The notes: a model not told the origin generated them from the sequence alone. Counted from the first letter of the stretch, positions 12,880 to 23,975 are shown. The stretch: 64,000 bases of DNA from Marthasterias glacialis (GCA_911728455.2 OU452225.1:24400495-24464494), one strand, 5' to 3'. Translations and numbers: made by a program.

Positions 12880-13255
12880 GGAGTGTCGTGGCTGAGCGGT
12901 TAAGATCACCGGACTCAAGTTCTGGTGTCATTTGCAGCAGAGTGTGGGTTTGAATCCCGGTCGCGGCACTTGTGTCCTTGAGAAAGATACTTTACAATAA
13001 TTGCTTTGTCCTTCGGATGGGACATTAAGCCGTACTTCCCGTGTACTAGGATAGGTTTCGTGCATGTAAAAGAACCCAGAACACTTATTGCTGAAGAGTA
13101 GGGGTTTACCCCGGTGTTTCTGGTTCACATGGCAAGCACCCTTGTCTACAGGTTTCCTCAGGCTTGAGAGCTACAGTGATTAAGTTCACTTTGAGGCATC
13201 CTTGGTTTCATTACCAGAAATATATAACAATAATAATAATAACAATAATAATCTA
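12880..13255 (+). repeat. SINE-1 copy, full length
   Basis: Head ggagtgtcgtggctgagcgg, anticodon arm ccggactcaagttctgg, B box gggtttgaatccc, body, and the same 3' end as the 11769 copy (gcatccttggtttcattacc) followed by an A/T-rich (aataat)n tail. A candidate target duplication atctaat flanks both ends. Confidence 0.9.
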
Positions 13256-13683
13256 ATATGACATAATCTATTCATATTAAAAAAGAAAAAAGCTGAGGTC
13301 TCAAACGCCCATAGAGACAAAGTGTCTTCAGGAAAGACAAGACCTATGGAATATGTTTACGGAAATTCTATGGCCACTATAGTAAGTACATTGCCCCCTT
13401 TTTTCAAGGCACAAGTCAAGTTTAAGATACTAATTATGCTCCAGCCTCTCGTCCGATGTTTTCAACATCACAAACAAGGTGGTTCCGAAAGTGTCACTTT
13501 TGAAGAAAATCTGAATCTATAGTGCTCAATTACAAGTTTGTATTATATTGTCGTTGAATTATTCACTGCATGTATAAATCAGCTCTGTGCTTTATTACAT
13601 GGTACCTCACCACGGCCCACAATATTCTTACACAGCGCTTCATCACACCCAATGGGTGTATCAAAGTGCTTATTATCTTTACT

Positions 13684-14100
13684 ACAGGTATGCAGAAAGA
13701 AATGGACAGAACGCTAGCAGCAGCTCAACACACCATGGAAAGAAGTATACTGAAGATCAAGTACAAGGACATAAAAAAATAAAAAAATGGATAAAGAAAC
13801 AAACCAAAGTTATGGACATCTTAGAAACAGTAAAATACAGGAAATGGAGCTGGGCAGGACACATTAGCTGCAGAACAGATAACAGTTGGAGTTCAGCAAT
13901 CACTCACTGGACACCATATGGGTACAGAGAAAGATGGAGCGACGAGCTGCAACAATACTGGGGACTAAAGTCAATTGGTACCAATAAGCACAAAATAGAG
14001 GAACTTGGAGACATCATACTGAGGCCTTCATCCTGCAGTGGATCGACAATGGCTGAGAAAGGAAGGAAGGTATGCAGAGCAACAATGTATGTTTGAGTTA
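13684..14100 (+). pseudogene. RTE-like LINE ORF, C-terminal fragment
   Basis: The frame contains LAAAQHTMERSILKI, then after a shift WIKKQTKVMDILETVKYRKW, SWAGHISCRTDNSWSS and ITHWTPYG, and finally DRQWLRKEGRYAEQQ in another frame. That series (QRxMER..., WAGHxxRxxDxxW, TxWxP, DRxxW) is the familiar C-terminal part of non-LTR reverse transcriptase ORFs of RTE-like type. At least two frameshifts and a stop make it dead. It abuts a SINE at 14129. Confidence 0.75.
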
Positions 14101-14128
14101 CAATGTATAAGACCCATTTATAGAGCAC

Positions 14129-14508
14129 AGCGGTGCAATCTGCAGCCAACCATGCCAGAAACACCAGGGCAAACCCCTTCTCTTATTGACAAGTGTCCTG
14201 GGGTGGATTTCACAAAACTAGTCCTAATTTAGGACTAGTCCTAACATATGACTAGTCCTATAAGTTAGGACTAGTTACTCTTCCTAACTCAAGATAAGAC
14301 TAGTTCTATCGCTTTGTGAAATCCACCACTGGTTACTTTAGCTGCATTACACAATACACGGGACCTACAGTTTGAATATACGTCCCATCCGAAGGATACC
14401 ACAATTATGCTAAAGGACACCAGTGCCATGATCGGGAGCCGAACCCACACTCTGATAGCACCAGAACTTGAGTCAGGTGCACTAGACCGCTCGGCTACGA
14501 CACCCGAC
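14129..14508 (-). repeat. SINE-1 copy split by a MITE
   Basis: The minus-strand head (gtgtcgtagccgagcggtct, then ggttcggctccc) lies at the right. The body stops near 14331 and resumes at 14201 with ccaggacacttgtc and aagagaaggggtttgccctg. The 14202-14330 element sits between. Joining the flanks restores the family body. Confidence 0.85.
14202..14330. mobile_element. MITE family B, TIR ggtggatttcacaaa
   Basis: The 15-bp terminal inverted repeats ggtggatttcacaaa and tttgtgaaatccacc are perfect. The inside consists of repeated ctagtcctaa/taggactagt motifs in both orientations. ctgg occurs on both sides and may be the target duplication. It is inserted in the SINE at 14129-14508. Confidence 0.85.
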
Positions 14509-14617
14509 TCATCCATCATCAAAGTAAAGAGCACTAAAATTAGAAAGAAGATGAACTGTACATTGATATGAACTGGCCTCTTGTCACTGGCCACACTCAG
14601 TGGCACAGGTACACGTA

Positions 14618-14715
14618 TACTTGGTGGTTAGGACATCTACTCTTGAGTTGGAGGTTGTGGGTTTGAATCCCACCCGAGTATTCTGAGGATTTCATCCGCA
14701 GGACTTTGACAGCAC
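14618..14715 (+). repeat. SINE-3 fragment next to MSH5 exon C
   Basis: The string ggtggttaggacatctactc followed by gtgggtttgaatcccacccg is the plus-strand form of the family seen on the minus strand at 21295, 45119, 47968 and 49140. It lies about 67 bp from the exon C donor. Confidence 0.7.
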
Positions 14716-14781
14716 CAAGTAAACAATACTTCTCAAATATCGACGCAAGGGTCAAAACCAAAATAATACTCTTAGTCTTAC

Positions 14782-14903
14782 CATGCAGACAGAGTCAAAT
14801 GGGATGAGGGAGGAGAAGAAGATGGTCCTCTCTGCCTCCGTGAAGTGATCTGGAACACTTGGTAGATTCATGGCCAAGATACGACGCTTGCAAACATCCA
14901 AGG
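14782..14903 (-). CDS. MSH5: MSH5 exon C (start of core domain)
   Basis: An exon of 122 nt between the acceptor gtattttcag and the donor gtaaga. Two bases complete a Thr codon started in exon B; 40 whole codons follow and the exon ends in phase 0. The translation contains LDVCKRRILAMNLPSVPDHF followed by TEAERTIFFSSLIPFDSVCM. It parallels human [20 protein letters not shown] and the stretch containing ILFLSSIIPFDCLLT. The motif SSLIPFDS is the most recognisable part. The following exon should encode the family's RALGGLL-type block, but no convincing copy was found between here and position 1. A tRNA-derived SINE fragment begins about 67 bp past the donor, and a TIR element (15150-15374) lies 250 bp upstream of the acceptor. 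Confidence 0.92.
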
Positions 14904-15149
14904 CTGAAAATACAACAAGGGACACCAGGTGAATAGCTTGTCAATATCAAACAGAGAAAAAAAAAACTTCTCTCAAAATAACAGGTAAGTAATTTTAGAG
15001 GTTTTTTTTTTTTTAATGAAAAGAAATATTTAGTGAATATAGAATGCCCATTAGAAAAAAATGGAGTATTATGAAAAACATCCTTTTCAAACCTAAGTGG
15101 TGTGTACTGTACATGTAAATAATATAAACATATTTAAGTAAAATGTAAT

Positions 15150-15374
15150 AGACCCTTCCCATGAAATATGTCAATTGCACATCATGCGTGTGCACAACAT
15201 TACTGGTGGGCAAAATGAGGGAACATCGCACCTTTTTTGTGTGGGGCTAATAGTGGCGTGACGCACAGCGTTTGTGCGTCTGCTTAGTGCACAACTCTAT
15301 GGCGTTTGCCCACCAATAATGTTTGTACGCATGCGTGAATGTAATTAGCCTGTTTCATGGGAAAGGGTAATTGT
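15150..15374. mobile_element. MITE family D, TIR acccttcccatgaaa
   Basis: The left end agacccttcccatgaaata and right end tttcatgggaaagggtaatt are inverted repeats about 225 bp apart. Internal segments are also inverted: gcccaccaataatgtttg at the right mirrors caacattactggtgggc at the left. A truncated copy is at 56655-56750. Confidence 0.8.
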
Positions 15375-16110
15375 TTGCCTTCAATAAAAAGGCAAACCAC
15401 AAAAATTGAGTTAATTAACAGTGTTGCAGTTGAGACAAGCCAGTCCAAAACCAAGACCGAGGCGGAGACCTTGGCATCCCAGATCAAGGCCAAGACAAGA
15501 CCAGATCTTTCAAGACAATGACCAAGCCTTCCAGGACCAAGACTGAGACAACCCATCCCAGACTGAGTCCAAGACTTCAAAAGGTCTTGAAACGGTATTG
15601 CGACCGAGACCAGGTCTCAAGACCTACAATACTGAACTTCAAATGTAAATCCACTGAGGACGAACCACTGAACTAAAAGCAAAAAGTGAACAAATCCAGA
15701 TAACAATATCTACACTTACAAAAAAATAACTTGACTCTTTGGAATCTAAAATAAAAGATAGCTGCTCTTTGATAAAAAGAGACACCTTGGAAGTTTTTCA
15801 TCTATTCCTGTTTTATGGAATGGTCTGCGTTAAGAAATAAACTTATGGATCCGATGAGCTCTTACAGAAGTCAGATGTGGACAAATTATTGGCATGTGTG
15901 TACCTGCATATGGTCACACAGGTGCAAATTGGTTGAATATGTTGCTGGATAATTTAGGGCAACACATTTGATTGAATAGTTCCTGGTTTCCTCATGTTTT
16001 TCGCACACTCGTTGACACTCATCCCCAAGAGCAAATTAAAAAAAAACCTGATAATATTTGAAATTGCATCTTGGAATAAAGCTCAAACATCATGTCTTTT
16101 CAATCACAGC

Positions 16111-16462
16111 ATTAAGCGTTTCATGGCTGAGCTGTCTAGTGCACCGGCCTCAAGTCCTGGTGATCAAGTCATCGGGTTGTGGGTTCGAATCCCGGTCATG
16201 ACACTTGTGTTCTCGAGCAAAACGCTTTACTATAAATGCTTCTCTTCACCCAGGGGTTACCTGCGAGGGTAGAGGGTGATATTTTTTTTAAAAGCTTTTG
16301 GAGTGCCGTGGCAGCTCGGGGCTGTATACTCCCCAGGGAGCTGAGAAAGATTAGAAGAATGATATTGGCCCAATGACCAGGGCATTAATGTAAGCGCATT
16401 GAGGCGTTATTGTAAAATGGGCTATATAAGGACTTGTTTCTATTATTACTATTATTATTACA
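16111..16462 (+). repeat. SINE-2 copy
   Basis: It shares the SINE-1 type of head (gcaccggcctcaagtcctgg, gggttcgaatccc) but has a different body (cttctcttcacccaggggtt, gtatactccccagggagctg) and a tail with gggctatataagg and an ATT microsatellite. Related copies are at 16965 and 28092. Confidence 0.85.
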
Positions 16463-16590
16463 CCAAGGGTCTGGAACAGTCTTCCTTTACACTACCAGAC
16501 AATCACCTTCATTATCTGATTTCAAATCTCAATTTTTCAAGAGCAAAGTGTATGGTGCTGTCACTGTGACCATTGAGTAAATTCTACAAT
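16463..16590 (+). pseudogene. LINE (CR1/L2-like) C-terminal scrap
   Basis: The translation PRVWNSLPLHYQT is followed, after a stop and shift, by SDFKSQFFKSK. This is the APxxWNSLP...FKSxLKT signature of L2/CR1 ORF ends. It abuts the SINE-2 tail. Confidence 0.6.
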
Positions 16591-16964
16591 TGTTATAACA
16601 ATAATAAGAATAATCCACAAGTACCAAGACTTGGCCAGGGATCTCTTAAGATTTGGCAGTGGTCCCCGTGTTGGTTGGAGCACTTGGCACCATTACGAAG
16701 GCACTGGACAAACATATAGATTGAAATTGGCATAAACTGTGAGGGTATACATGTATCTACTGCAGAAGGCATCTAGGATCCTGCAAAAGACCCTTGAGAT
16801 ATAAGGCTACGGGACATAGCCTGATTCGAGGATTTATCAGCACAAAGGAAAATGTGATTTTTTTTTATGCTGGTTGTGATTTCATGAAATAACCATGATA
16901 ATGGACATTTGTAAATCTTGGTAACTGCCAATTATGAAGCTCTTGGCATATGAACATTATTACC

Positions 16965-17395
16965 CGTCATTGGGGCTTGTTATTTCATTCCTTAAACCAT
17001 CTCAGCTCCCAGTGGGGTCACAAACACCCTCTCTGGCTTCACAGATACCCATTTACTACCATTAACCCCTGGATGAAGAGAAGCAAATATACAGCATTTT
17101 GTTGAGCATCTTGCTCCAGGATACAAATGTCATGACCAGGATTCTAAACCACACTCTGGTCCCAATTTCATAATGCTGCTTCAAGCATAAAATTTTGCCT
17201 AAAAATTTTCTGCTAGGCAAGCATGCAACCAGGCAAAGACGATACATGTGAACTAGCATTTTGGCTTCTTATCTTTGTTAGGTAATCCAAATTGTTTTGT
17301 GCTGGGATGCTTTTTGTGCTTGAGCAGCTCCAAGAAATTGGGTCCCACAGATTTTTAGTCAGCACCAGCCACTCAGCCAAGACACTCCACATTAA
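16965..17395 (-). repeat. SINE-2 copy split by a MITE
   Basis: Minus-strand body pieces (ggggttaatggtagtaaatg, cttctcttcatccag, agctgagatggtttaaggaa) and the B-box side lie at 16965-17159. The head side (gtgtcttggctgagtggctg) lies at 17350-17395. The 17160-17350 element interrupts them. Confidence 0.75.
17160..17350. mobile_element. MITE family A copy inside SINE-2
   Basis: The ends gtcccaatttcataatgctg and agaaattgggtccc are inverted. The interior has the family strings tttgtgctt and gcagctc. The full-length copy is at 35792-35984. Confidence 0.75.
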
Positions 17396-17567
17396 ACGAC
17401 TGATTGAAATTACAAAGTAGTCACAACAGGATAACTGGCAATAACAAAAATTTGGAATTACAGAAAATAAACAACTGTGTTAAAAGGAGGTAGAGGGCGC
17501 TGTTTGACAGCGACCAGTTGGACTGATGTACATTGTATGTGATGGATGAAATGTCAGCAGACTAACA

Positions 17568-17805
17568 GGGATGAGAAGCCAAATGTAAACATTTCTGTAA
17601 ATGGCTTGTGATGCGCCTGGGTTCCCCCTTATTCTAGACCTGGAACCTTCCCGATGATGCAATTCAGGAGGTTTACAGACTCTACGGACACAATAGGGTT
17701 TGGACACAATGCGGATATTTCTTTCTCTCTTTTGCGACTGCTTCACTTCTTTCAAGAAAATTTGAACGCTCAAGGAGATTTTGAAAAAAATCCTGTAATC
17801 ATAAC
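17568..17805. repeat. dispersed repeat family H, copy 1
   Basis: It shares gggatgag, aaatggctt, the string ccttattctagac, aggaggtttacagactct, tttggacacaatgcgga and tcaagaaaatttgaacgctc with copies at 34091 and 36491. All three have the same orientation. No inverted ends or coding frame were recognised. Confidence 0.7.
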
Positions 17806-17867
17806 AAAAACAACTGAGCAATCAAATGCCTGAAATATTCTTTGAAGGACTAATAGTGAATGTCGGT

Positions 17868-18310
17868 CCTTTCGTACCCAAGTTGTTTCGTACCCAGGGT
17901 TCATAGCACAGTGCACAATCACAATCGCCTTGGAGAAAGGCTAGCAATAACGTGCTACACGCTGTGAAGTAATTTCGCGATGGCGATTCATAAATTTGAG
18001 CCTACTTTGACAGCATTTCCGTTGGAGAACTTTTCGGATTATACTGTCTCTCTCTCTCTGGTAACTTTAGTTTCTAAATCTGTTGACAAATTCTAGTCCC
18101 ACGATTGCCGGAGCAAAACTCATTTTCTGGAGGCTTTCTGAGATTCAGCTGAATGCCTACTGGTAGTGGGTTTGCATGACTGGCTTTATCTCCTTTGTGC
18201 AACATACATTGTAATAATGACTGGGTACGAAATGACTTGGGTACGAAACGATTTGGGTACGAAACGACCTGCTTCGCTAGTGGTACGAAACAACCTGCTT
18301 CGCTAGTGGT
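17868..18310. mobile_element. inverted-repeat element with ttcgtaccca motifs
   Basis: The left end carries tttcgtacccaagttg and tttcgtaccca. The right end carries the reverse complement several times: gggtacgaaatgac, gggtacgaaacgat, gggtacgaaacgac, then two gcttcgctagtggtac direct repeats. This suggests a non-autonomous DNA element with reiterated termini. Confidence 0.65.
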
Positions 18311-18829
18311 ACCCTGGCACCCTGGCATTAAATTTAACATGATTTGGAAGAAAATTGTGGGATGGGAGGGAGGGGGACTGTATGTACATGTACGTGTATG
18401 TAACACACACAGAACCCTGTGGAGTATTTACTTTGTCTCAGTCCATTGCTATCATTCTAATTGAAGCGGAACTCCCGGCCCTACAGTACGTGCTCACATT
18501 AGCCGATGCCGAGTCCTACGTTTTGATTTCGTTCCATCATCTTCAGTGTGATCTCAACAGGTTCCTCACAAAGTTAACAGGAATTCAACATTAAGACGGT
18601 TACTGATGTGCGTCAGTCATTTCTTCATTTCAACCATCCTTGACAATGCCAGCTCAAAAGGTCTCAAGAGGACGCAGACCCAAGACGTCCCTGTGGAGTT
18701 GCATGCTAAGCTGGAGAAGGAGGGTGAAGGTCACGGAAAACTTGAAGACAGAGATGCGAATCATAACCCCTGGTTAATTCCATTGCCGGGAATTTTGGTA
18801 ATAAAAAGGGTCACTGACTGAGAACTCAA

Positions 18830-19554
18830 CTTGCTACTGCAATTTTTTGGGGGCTGATGAATTAGAGAATATCACATTTTTATATGTATACAGCTTTACC
18901 TACATATGAATCAGAAGTTAAGAAAACTGAGAGTTAGATTGAAACAGTGGATCCTTCACTTGGCAGAGGATGAAGACCCGTACATCTTACTGGGAGTTTA
19001 TTTGAAGAGGATTTAGACATTCTTGAGAAACACTACTTCTGTCAACTCTCCCTCAGAAACAAGCCAAGGAATTTCCTTCAGGAAATTGATTGAAGTTTCC
19101 TTCTGGAAACTGATTGAAGTTTGAAAACAACAAAGCGCACTGATTAGTTCTTAATCGAAGCAGCAATTACTTTAGGTACAAAATTGGTATCTTGAAACAG
19201 AAAAGATTGTGGATTTTCTTTTTCCGCGACAAATTCAATAAACACGCTTGTCCTGTGATTCAGTGGAGTAGAGCCATGGGGAATGGACCTTTGGGAATTC
19301 ACCCCTCGTTAATAAGACTTCATGTAATTGGATCTGCTGCCACACATTCTGCAAGATTTAAAAAAGCTTTCCAAGTTAGCACCCCCCGTTGTAAGTCAGT
19401 TATGATTACAAATCTTGAGTCACCTTCTAGTAGCAGCACCGTACACCCTCAACAAAATCATGGCCTGGTATCTGGGGAACCATGACCCCCAAATACACAC
19501 GCTCTATTGACATGCATGTAATTTTTAAAACTCTTGCCCTAAAATAAATTCCAA
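18830..19554. other. no recognisable feature
   Basis: AT-rich intron sequence of MSH5. No exon signal was seen on either strand. Confidence 0.4.
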
Positions 19555-19765
19555 CCAAGGGTGTAGCAGGGGGGGGGGCGCCTGGGGGACATGTGCCCCC
19601 CCCCACCCCATATTTTTTTGTTAGATATGTAACTCATTAAATTCATGGCCCCTGTTTTTGTTAGATATGTAATTCATTAAAATCATGGCCCCTGGGTACC
19701 TGCACTGAAAAGCAGTTGCCCCCGTGACCCCCCAGTGGAAAAATCCTGGCTACACTGCTGATTCC
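19555..19765. repeat. dispersed repeat family F, copy 1
   Basis: It starts at gtgtagcagg with G and C runs, contains a small internal duplication (ttgttagatatgtaa twice) and ends aaaatcctggctacactgctg. Related copies are at 22970-23140 and 60425-60540. Confidence 0.6.
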
Positions 19766-20969
19766 AATTGGTCGAAAAGATAGTTTGATTGGCAGGGATT
19801 GGGTATTTATGACTGCTTTTTTTTGACTGTACGGGCAATGAATCAAGTCAAGCCAATTTATCCTACACTTACAGCCAGATCTCTATAACCTTGACTTAAA
19901 AATATGAAAAATGCTGGTGACTGTACATTAACGGAAAATTATGATAAATGATACCATCAATCAAGGCAACGACCCATCAATCAAAGTCACCAACACGGTA
20001 GCAAACTGTACCACCTAGCCTTCAACCTACCTGTGAACGTATTAATAAGAATGCCCATAATACATTTTAACCTGACCGTATGGCAGCAACGTGAATGGTG
20101 ACTGTACCTACTGACAAATTAAGTTATCAATCAAACTAATCAACCACGGAAGAAACCCAAGCAATTATTAGCACCTAATCAATAACTGTTAAAAATGCTT
20201 TGTATCAATAACTGTTTCAATTACAATAATGCCAATAATCAATCTGCTGCGGATCTTGACCCCTTACAACTTGACCACTCGGTGACGATCCAAGAATAAA
20301 TTTATGACTGATCTTATGGAGTGAAATTTGAGATATCTATCAAAGCTCGTACAGTCCCAATCTGGCCACCCAACGACAACTGTATCAATTAGACTGGCAA
20401 CGGTTATCTTTATCTGAACCTTGAAACTTGACCGTCGTTGACAAAAGCCAGCTACTTAACGATGAGTGTTCGGATGACACATTCGGTCGCATGAAGTTCT
20501 CAATTAAATTGACGACAAGGGATGGCATAGCAAGTCCCTCTTCGCTGCGGACCAGTGCCAATAATCAAGGCAAAAGGGATCTGGTTATGACCTTAAGAAC
20601 TTGGATCACACAAACAACTGACAAAAAACTAAGTATTGCCAGACATGACAACTTGTAATCTTCTGAGTTATTCCCGCAAGTATGGAAGAAGTCCTCTCAC
20701 CTTCCTGTCAACAAGGTTACCTTATCTATTTTGCAGAGAATCCCTTGCTTTCAAGCAGTATCAAAAAAGCTCCTTGTGAAATGTTTCATCCTGTTTTTTG
20801 AGAAAACCACTTCAGAACACTCACGTACATTTTTCATGAGATGTATTCACAAAACATCATCGACAAAAAAAAAATTCAAGAACATTAGATATGCAGTTGA
20901 CCACAACCTTAGTTTCCACCTCTATAAATGTTATCCCCCTATAAAAATTTTCCAATCCTACATAAAAGG
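19766..20969. other. no recognisable feature
   Basis: Intron of MSH5 with loosely recurring aatcaatcaa/accatcaatcaa strings between 19940 and 20260. No gene or defined repeat was found. Confidence 0.4.
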
Positions 20970-21100
20970 AATTTAAGCAGAAAAAATTGCCAAGGAAATT
21001 TACCAGGTAAGCAAAATAATCATAGGAATGACAAGGCTTTTGATGTTTCTGCTAAGCAAAATTTCTGTGCTGAGCAAATTTTGTACTTGAACCCCGGTAA
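20970..21100. repeat. MITE family A, internal fragment
   Basis: The strings aagcagaaaaaattgcc, ttctgctaagcaaaat and gctgagcaaattttg are shared with the 35792-35984 element. The terminal repeats are missing. Confidence 0.5.
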
Positions 21101-21294
21101 TACAATGTTTAAATTACTGAATGGAGCTTCTAAACAGTTACTAGAATTCATATTTTGTACACTATGCTTACCGAAAAGAGAGACTTACTGTAATGAGGTG
21201 AAATTTTCAAGCACAAACCAATGCAACTTTTACAAACAATGAGAGCTAACAGTGCGCCATTAAATCATTCAATTTGTTTTTGAACTATTTATAG

Positions 21295-21500
21295 TTGTTT
21301 TGCTGCAGTCTTATTTTGGTTTTTACCCTTACACCCATGTGTGATTAAGCACTGTTTACTCAGTGCTTTCCCAAGTCCTGTGGAAAATAAACCACAGGCT
21401 ACTCGGGTGGGATTCGAACCCACAACCCCCGCGTGCCAGAGCAGATGTCTTAACGACGAGACTACTGAGCATGCCCGGTGCAAGAGGCCAGTTTGAATCC
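21295..21500 (-). repeat. SINE-3 copy
   Basis: Minus-strand tRNA-like head: gtagtctcgtcgttaagaca, then gtgggttcgaatcccacccg. The 3' body contains cactgagtaaacagtgctta. The plus-strand string tttttaccctt at its left edge recurs in the other copies. Confidence 0.8.
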
Positions 21501-21599
21501 TGCAGTTAGCAAACAATTTGCGTGAGGGCATTTGTGAACCAAAGTTACGTGTTGCGAAACAAGTAAAACAAACTGGGTTTTTTTTTTTTTTTTTCAAAG

Positions 21600-22965
21600 T
21601 TGTTATTATTAATATAATTTATTTGGCCATTGATACAAGAAAACCTAGGCAGTCAAAATAAGATAAAACAGTACATGTGATGCAAGGAAATTCACAGTTG
21701 AAAATGCACTCATGCAGTCAAAAATATGGTCAATTGAACTAGTGTAATATTTAAATCGGGGATCTAAAAGAATATAATTGTGTTACAGCTGCATGCGTGT
21801 AGCAATTACAAATTAAACACATGCCTAGAATTTCATCTCTGAGAGGACAAAGCCATTTTCATTTTGCAAAGGGCACTTCTACTGGAAAATCTTAAAGTCT
21901 ATAGGAAACTTTTAAAGGAGCACCAAGGCCAAGACCAGGGCGTCCGTGTAATTCCAGGCCTGTAAATAGCTTTAGGAAATTGGGGCAAAGTTATTCACAA
22001 TTACTAAATTTCCCCTTTAAATGTAAATGGACAAATTGGGTCTGTTTAGTTTAAGGAATAGCCACGAGGGAGACAGAGGAAGAGGAGCGATGAGATGCTT
22101 CTGGGAATGCCTTAGCCTCGATGAACTATATCATAAATCAGGAAACGGGGTGGATTTAGTTCTCAAAAATTTGTTTCATATCTTAAGTGATAAATTGTTA
22201 ACAGTTTAATAGCTATATTATCATACATGCTGTTTTTTTTCTGGCAAGATGTTAGAGTTTGAGTTCATAAATCAGTGGGAAAATAGAATTAAGCTGTTGC
22301 AAACTGCTTCATTACCAAAATGACCTACATGTTTAACACAAATGCAAAAAAGTGTTTATAGCCTCAAGTTTCGACCCTAGCAGAGTCTTTTTCAAAGGCA
22401 TAATCATTCAAAGTTTTCTTCAAATTTGGACATGGCTCCAGTTTTTGAGGTTATTGGCTGATATAAATGCATACTGCTCAAACTGAAAGCCTACTCGATA
22501 AAAAATCTAGTACTGGTACTGTGCCACCCGTACTGTCCTGATACAATTTTTATTTTTATTTTGTTTATTTCATAATTTTTTTAAACGCTCTCATCTTCTA
22601 AGAAATATGCAACGAAATACAACATTTTCATGAGGGATTAAAGTTTGCAAAATATGTCATCAAACATGGTCTCACATGCTGACCCAAGCAGAGTCTTTCT
22701 CAAAGTCTGAATGACAACCGACCACAGACACATACGTGTATTACTAGAGTTACAAGCATTCCAAGTGGGAAAAGTTTCTGTGAAGGGAAAAGCATGGAGC
22801 AGAGAGGAGACATAAGATGCAGAAGGTGAACAAAGAAAAGTAATCAAAATGTAGAGAGGAAGTTGGGGTGGGGGTAGGAGTTGGCTAGTGTAAACAAGCA
22901 CAAGGGACAGATGTGTTAACAGTTACATATTTATGCCATTTTGTTGAAATGAGAGCACTCATCTG
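21600..22965. other. no recognisable feature
   Basis: Intron of MSH5, A/T-rich. A stretch near 22364 (aagtttcgaccctagcagag) recurs loosely at 37093, but no element was defined. Confidence 0.4.
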
Positions 22966-22969
22966 CAGC

Positions 22970-23140
22970 AGCGTAGCCAGTGGGAGGCCCTGGGGGGCAC
23001 GTGCCCGCCCATAAATTCTCAGTGCTCCCCCCTAGTGCCCCCCATAAAAAAAAATCCAGATGCATGTAATTCATTAAGAAGCCCCATCCCCTCCCCCCGC
23101 CCCCCCCAAATTGAAAAATCCTGGCTACGCCAATGCTCAT
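22970..23140. repeat. dispersed repeat family F, copy 2
   Basis: The ends gcgtagccagtgggagg and aaatcctggctacgcc are inverted (gcgtagccag/ctggctacgc). The interior has G and C runs and atgtaattcattaa, as in the 19555 copy. Confidence 0.7.
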
Positions 23141-23439
23141 CTGTATTTTTATTGGAGTGAAAACTTGAGGACCAATCTTTTTATTTTTTTCATTTTATTT
23201 TGTGATTCATCTTCTTCATCAGTCTCTTTAACTCTTTCACTACGGCGTGCTGCTCACAGCGGCTCGGTGAATTACTTCATACGCTGGAGAACCACTGCCA
23301 GCGGCTCGAAATAAAACAAATATTAAACAATTCCGCCACAGCTATATTTTCTTCCGTAGTGAAACAGATAAGGCACGCGCACATGCAATCTGAGTCTCGT
23401 ATCTTACTCAACCAATGAATTCGTCTTAAAAGAACAGAA

Positions 23440-23520
23440 TAAGCGCTTTAATAGGTTCGTGGATAGAGCGCTATATAAGAACTGATTATAATTCTTACTA
23501 TTATGAATATTATTATAGGT
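23440..23520 (+). repeat. SINE/LINE 3' tail fragment
   Basis: It contains aagcgctttaatagg, gagcgctatataagaact and an A/T-rich tri-nucleotide tail. This type of 3' end is shared by the local LINEs and SINE-2. Confidence 0.45.
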
Positions 23521-23873
23521 AAACTTGAAGAGGAGGGTTGAAAACTAATGCGATGGCTGCTTGAATGAATGCACTGGAATGCAATACTTATGATTTCTCT
23601 GGGGTAGTTTGCAAAAAACTTCTGATAAGGTATTAATGCATACAACAGATGGTGCTACAACCTAGTTGTATTTTCCAATGCCAAAGTGGAAACATTATCA
23701 CTCCAGACACCCGACTGTCTCCAGTTGGCGCCCAAATTATGAAATTTACAGGAATGAGCCTGGTTGGTTTTGATGATATGGCAAAGGACAGACCAGCTGC
23801 AAGGAGACAAGAGGCTGGGCTCTGGGCTCCAGATCGACAGACGAACAATGACATACAGGCAATAGAAACTCAC

Positions 23874-23975
23874 TGTAATCAATGCTAGGTAGAAACTGAA
23901 GGTCCTCATCTCTATCTCCTGTTATGGTGGTTGGATTCGTCCCTGGATGGCCTGGTAAAGCTGATGGACTGGCAC
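23874..23975 (-). CDS. MSH5: MSH5 exon B (linker and FLPSIDY block)
   Basis: An exon of 102 nt between the acceptor cactttcctag and the donor gtgagt. Two bases complete the Gly codon begun in exon A, 33 whole codons follow, and one base is left for exon C. The first half is a low-complexity linker rich in Pro, Gly, Ser and Thr (ASPSALPGHPGTNPTTITG). The second half, EDLQFLPSIDY, matches human PEIIFLPSVDF. The linker is poorly conserved in the family. The first 21 coding bases, together with the acceptor and 73 bp of intron, form one unit of a 94-bp tandem repeat whose other units lie further upstream in the intron (24320-24765). This is most unusual for a splice site. Confidence 0.9.

Noticed and set aside
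12880..12975. A functional tRNA-Leu(CAA) gene
   Set aside because: The acceptor stem is not closed and the same sequence continues into a SINE body found at many sites in the window.
18606..18821. 71-codon charged plus-strand frame as an exon
   Set aside because: Two frames are open over the same stretch and neither shows a family pattern or convincing splice sites.
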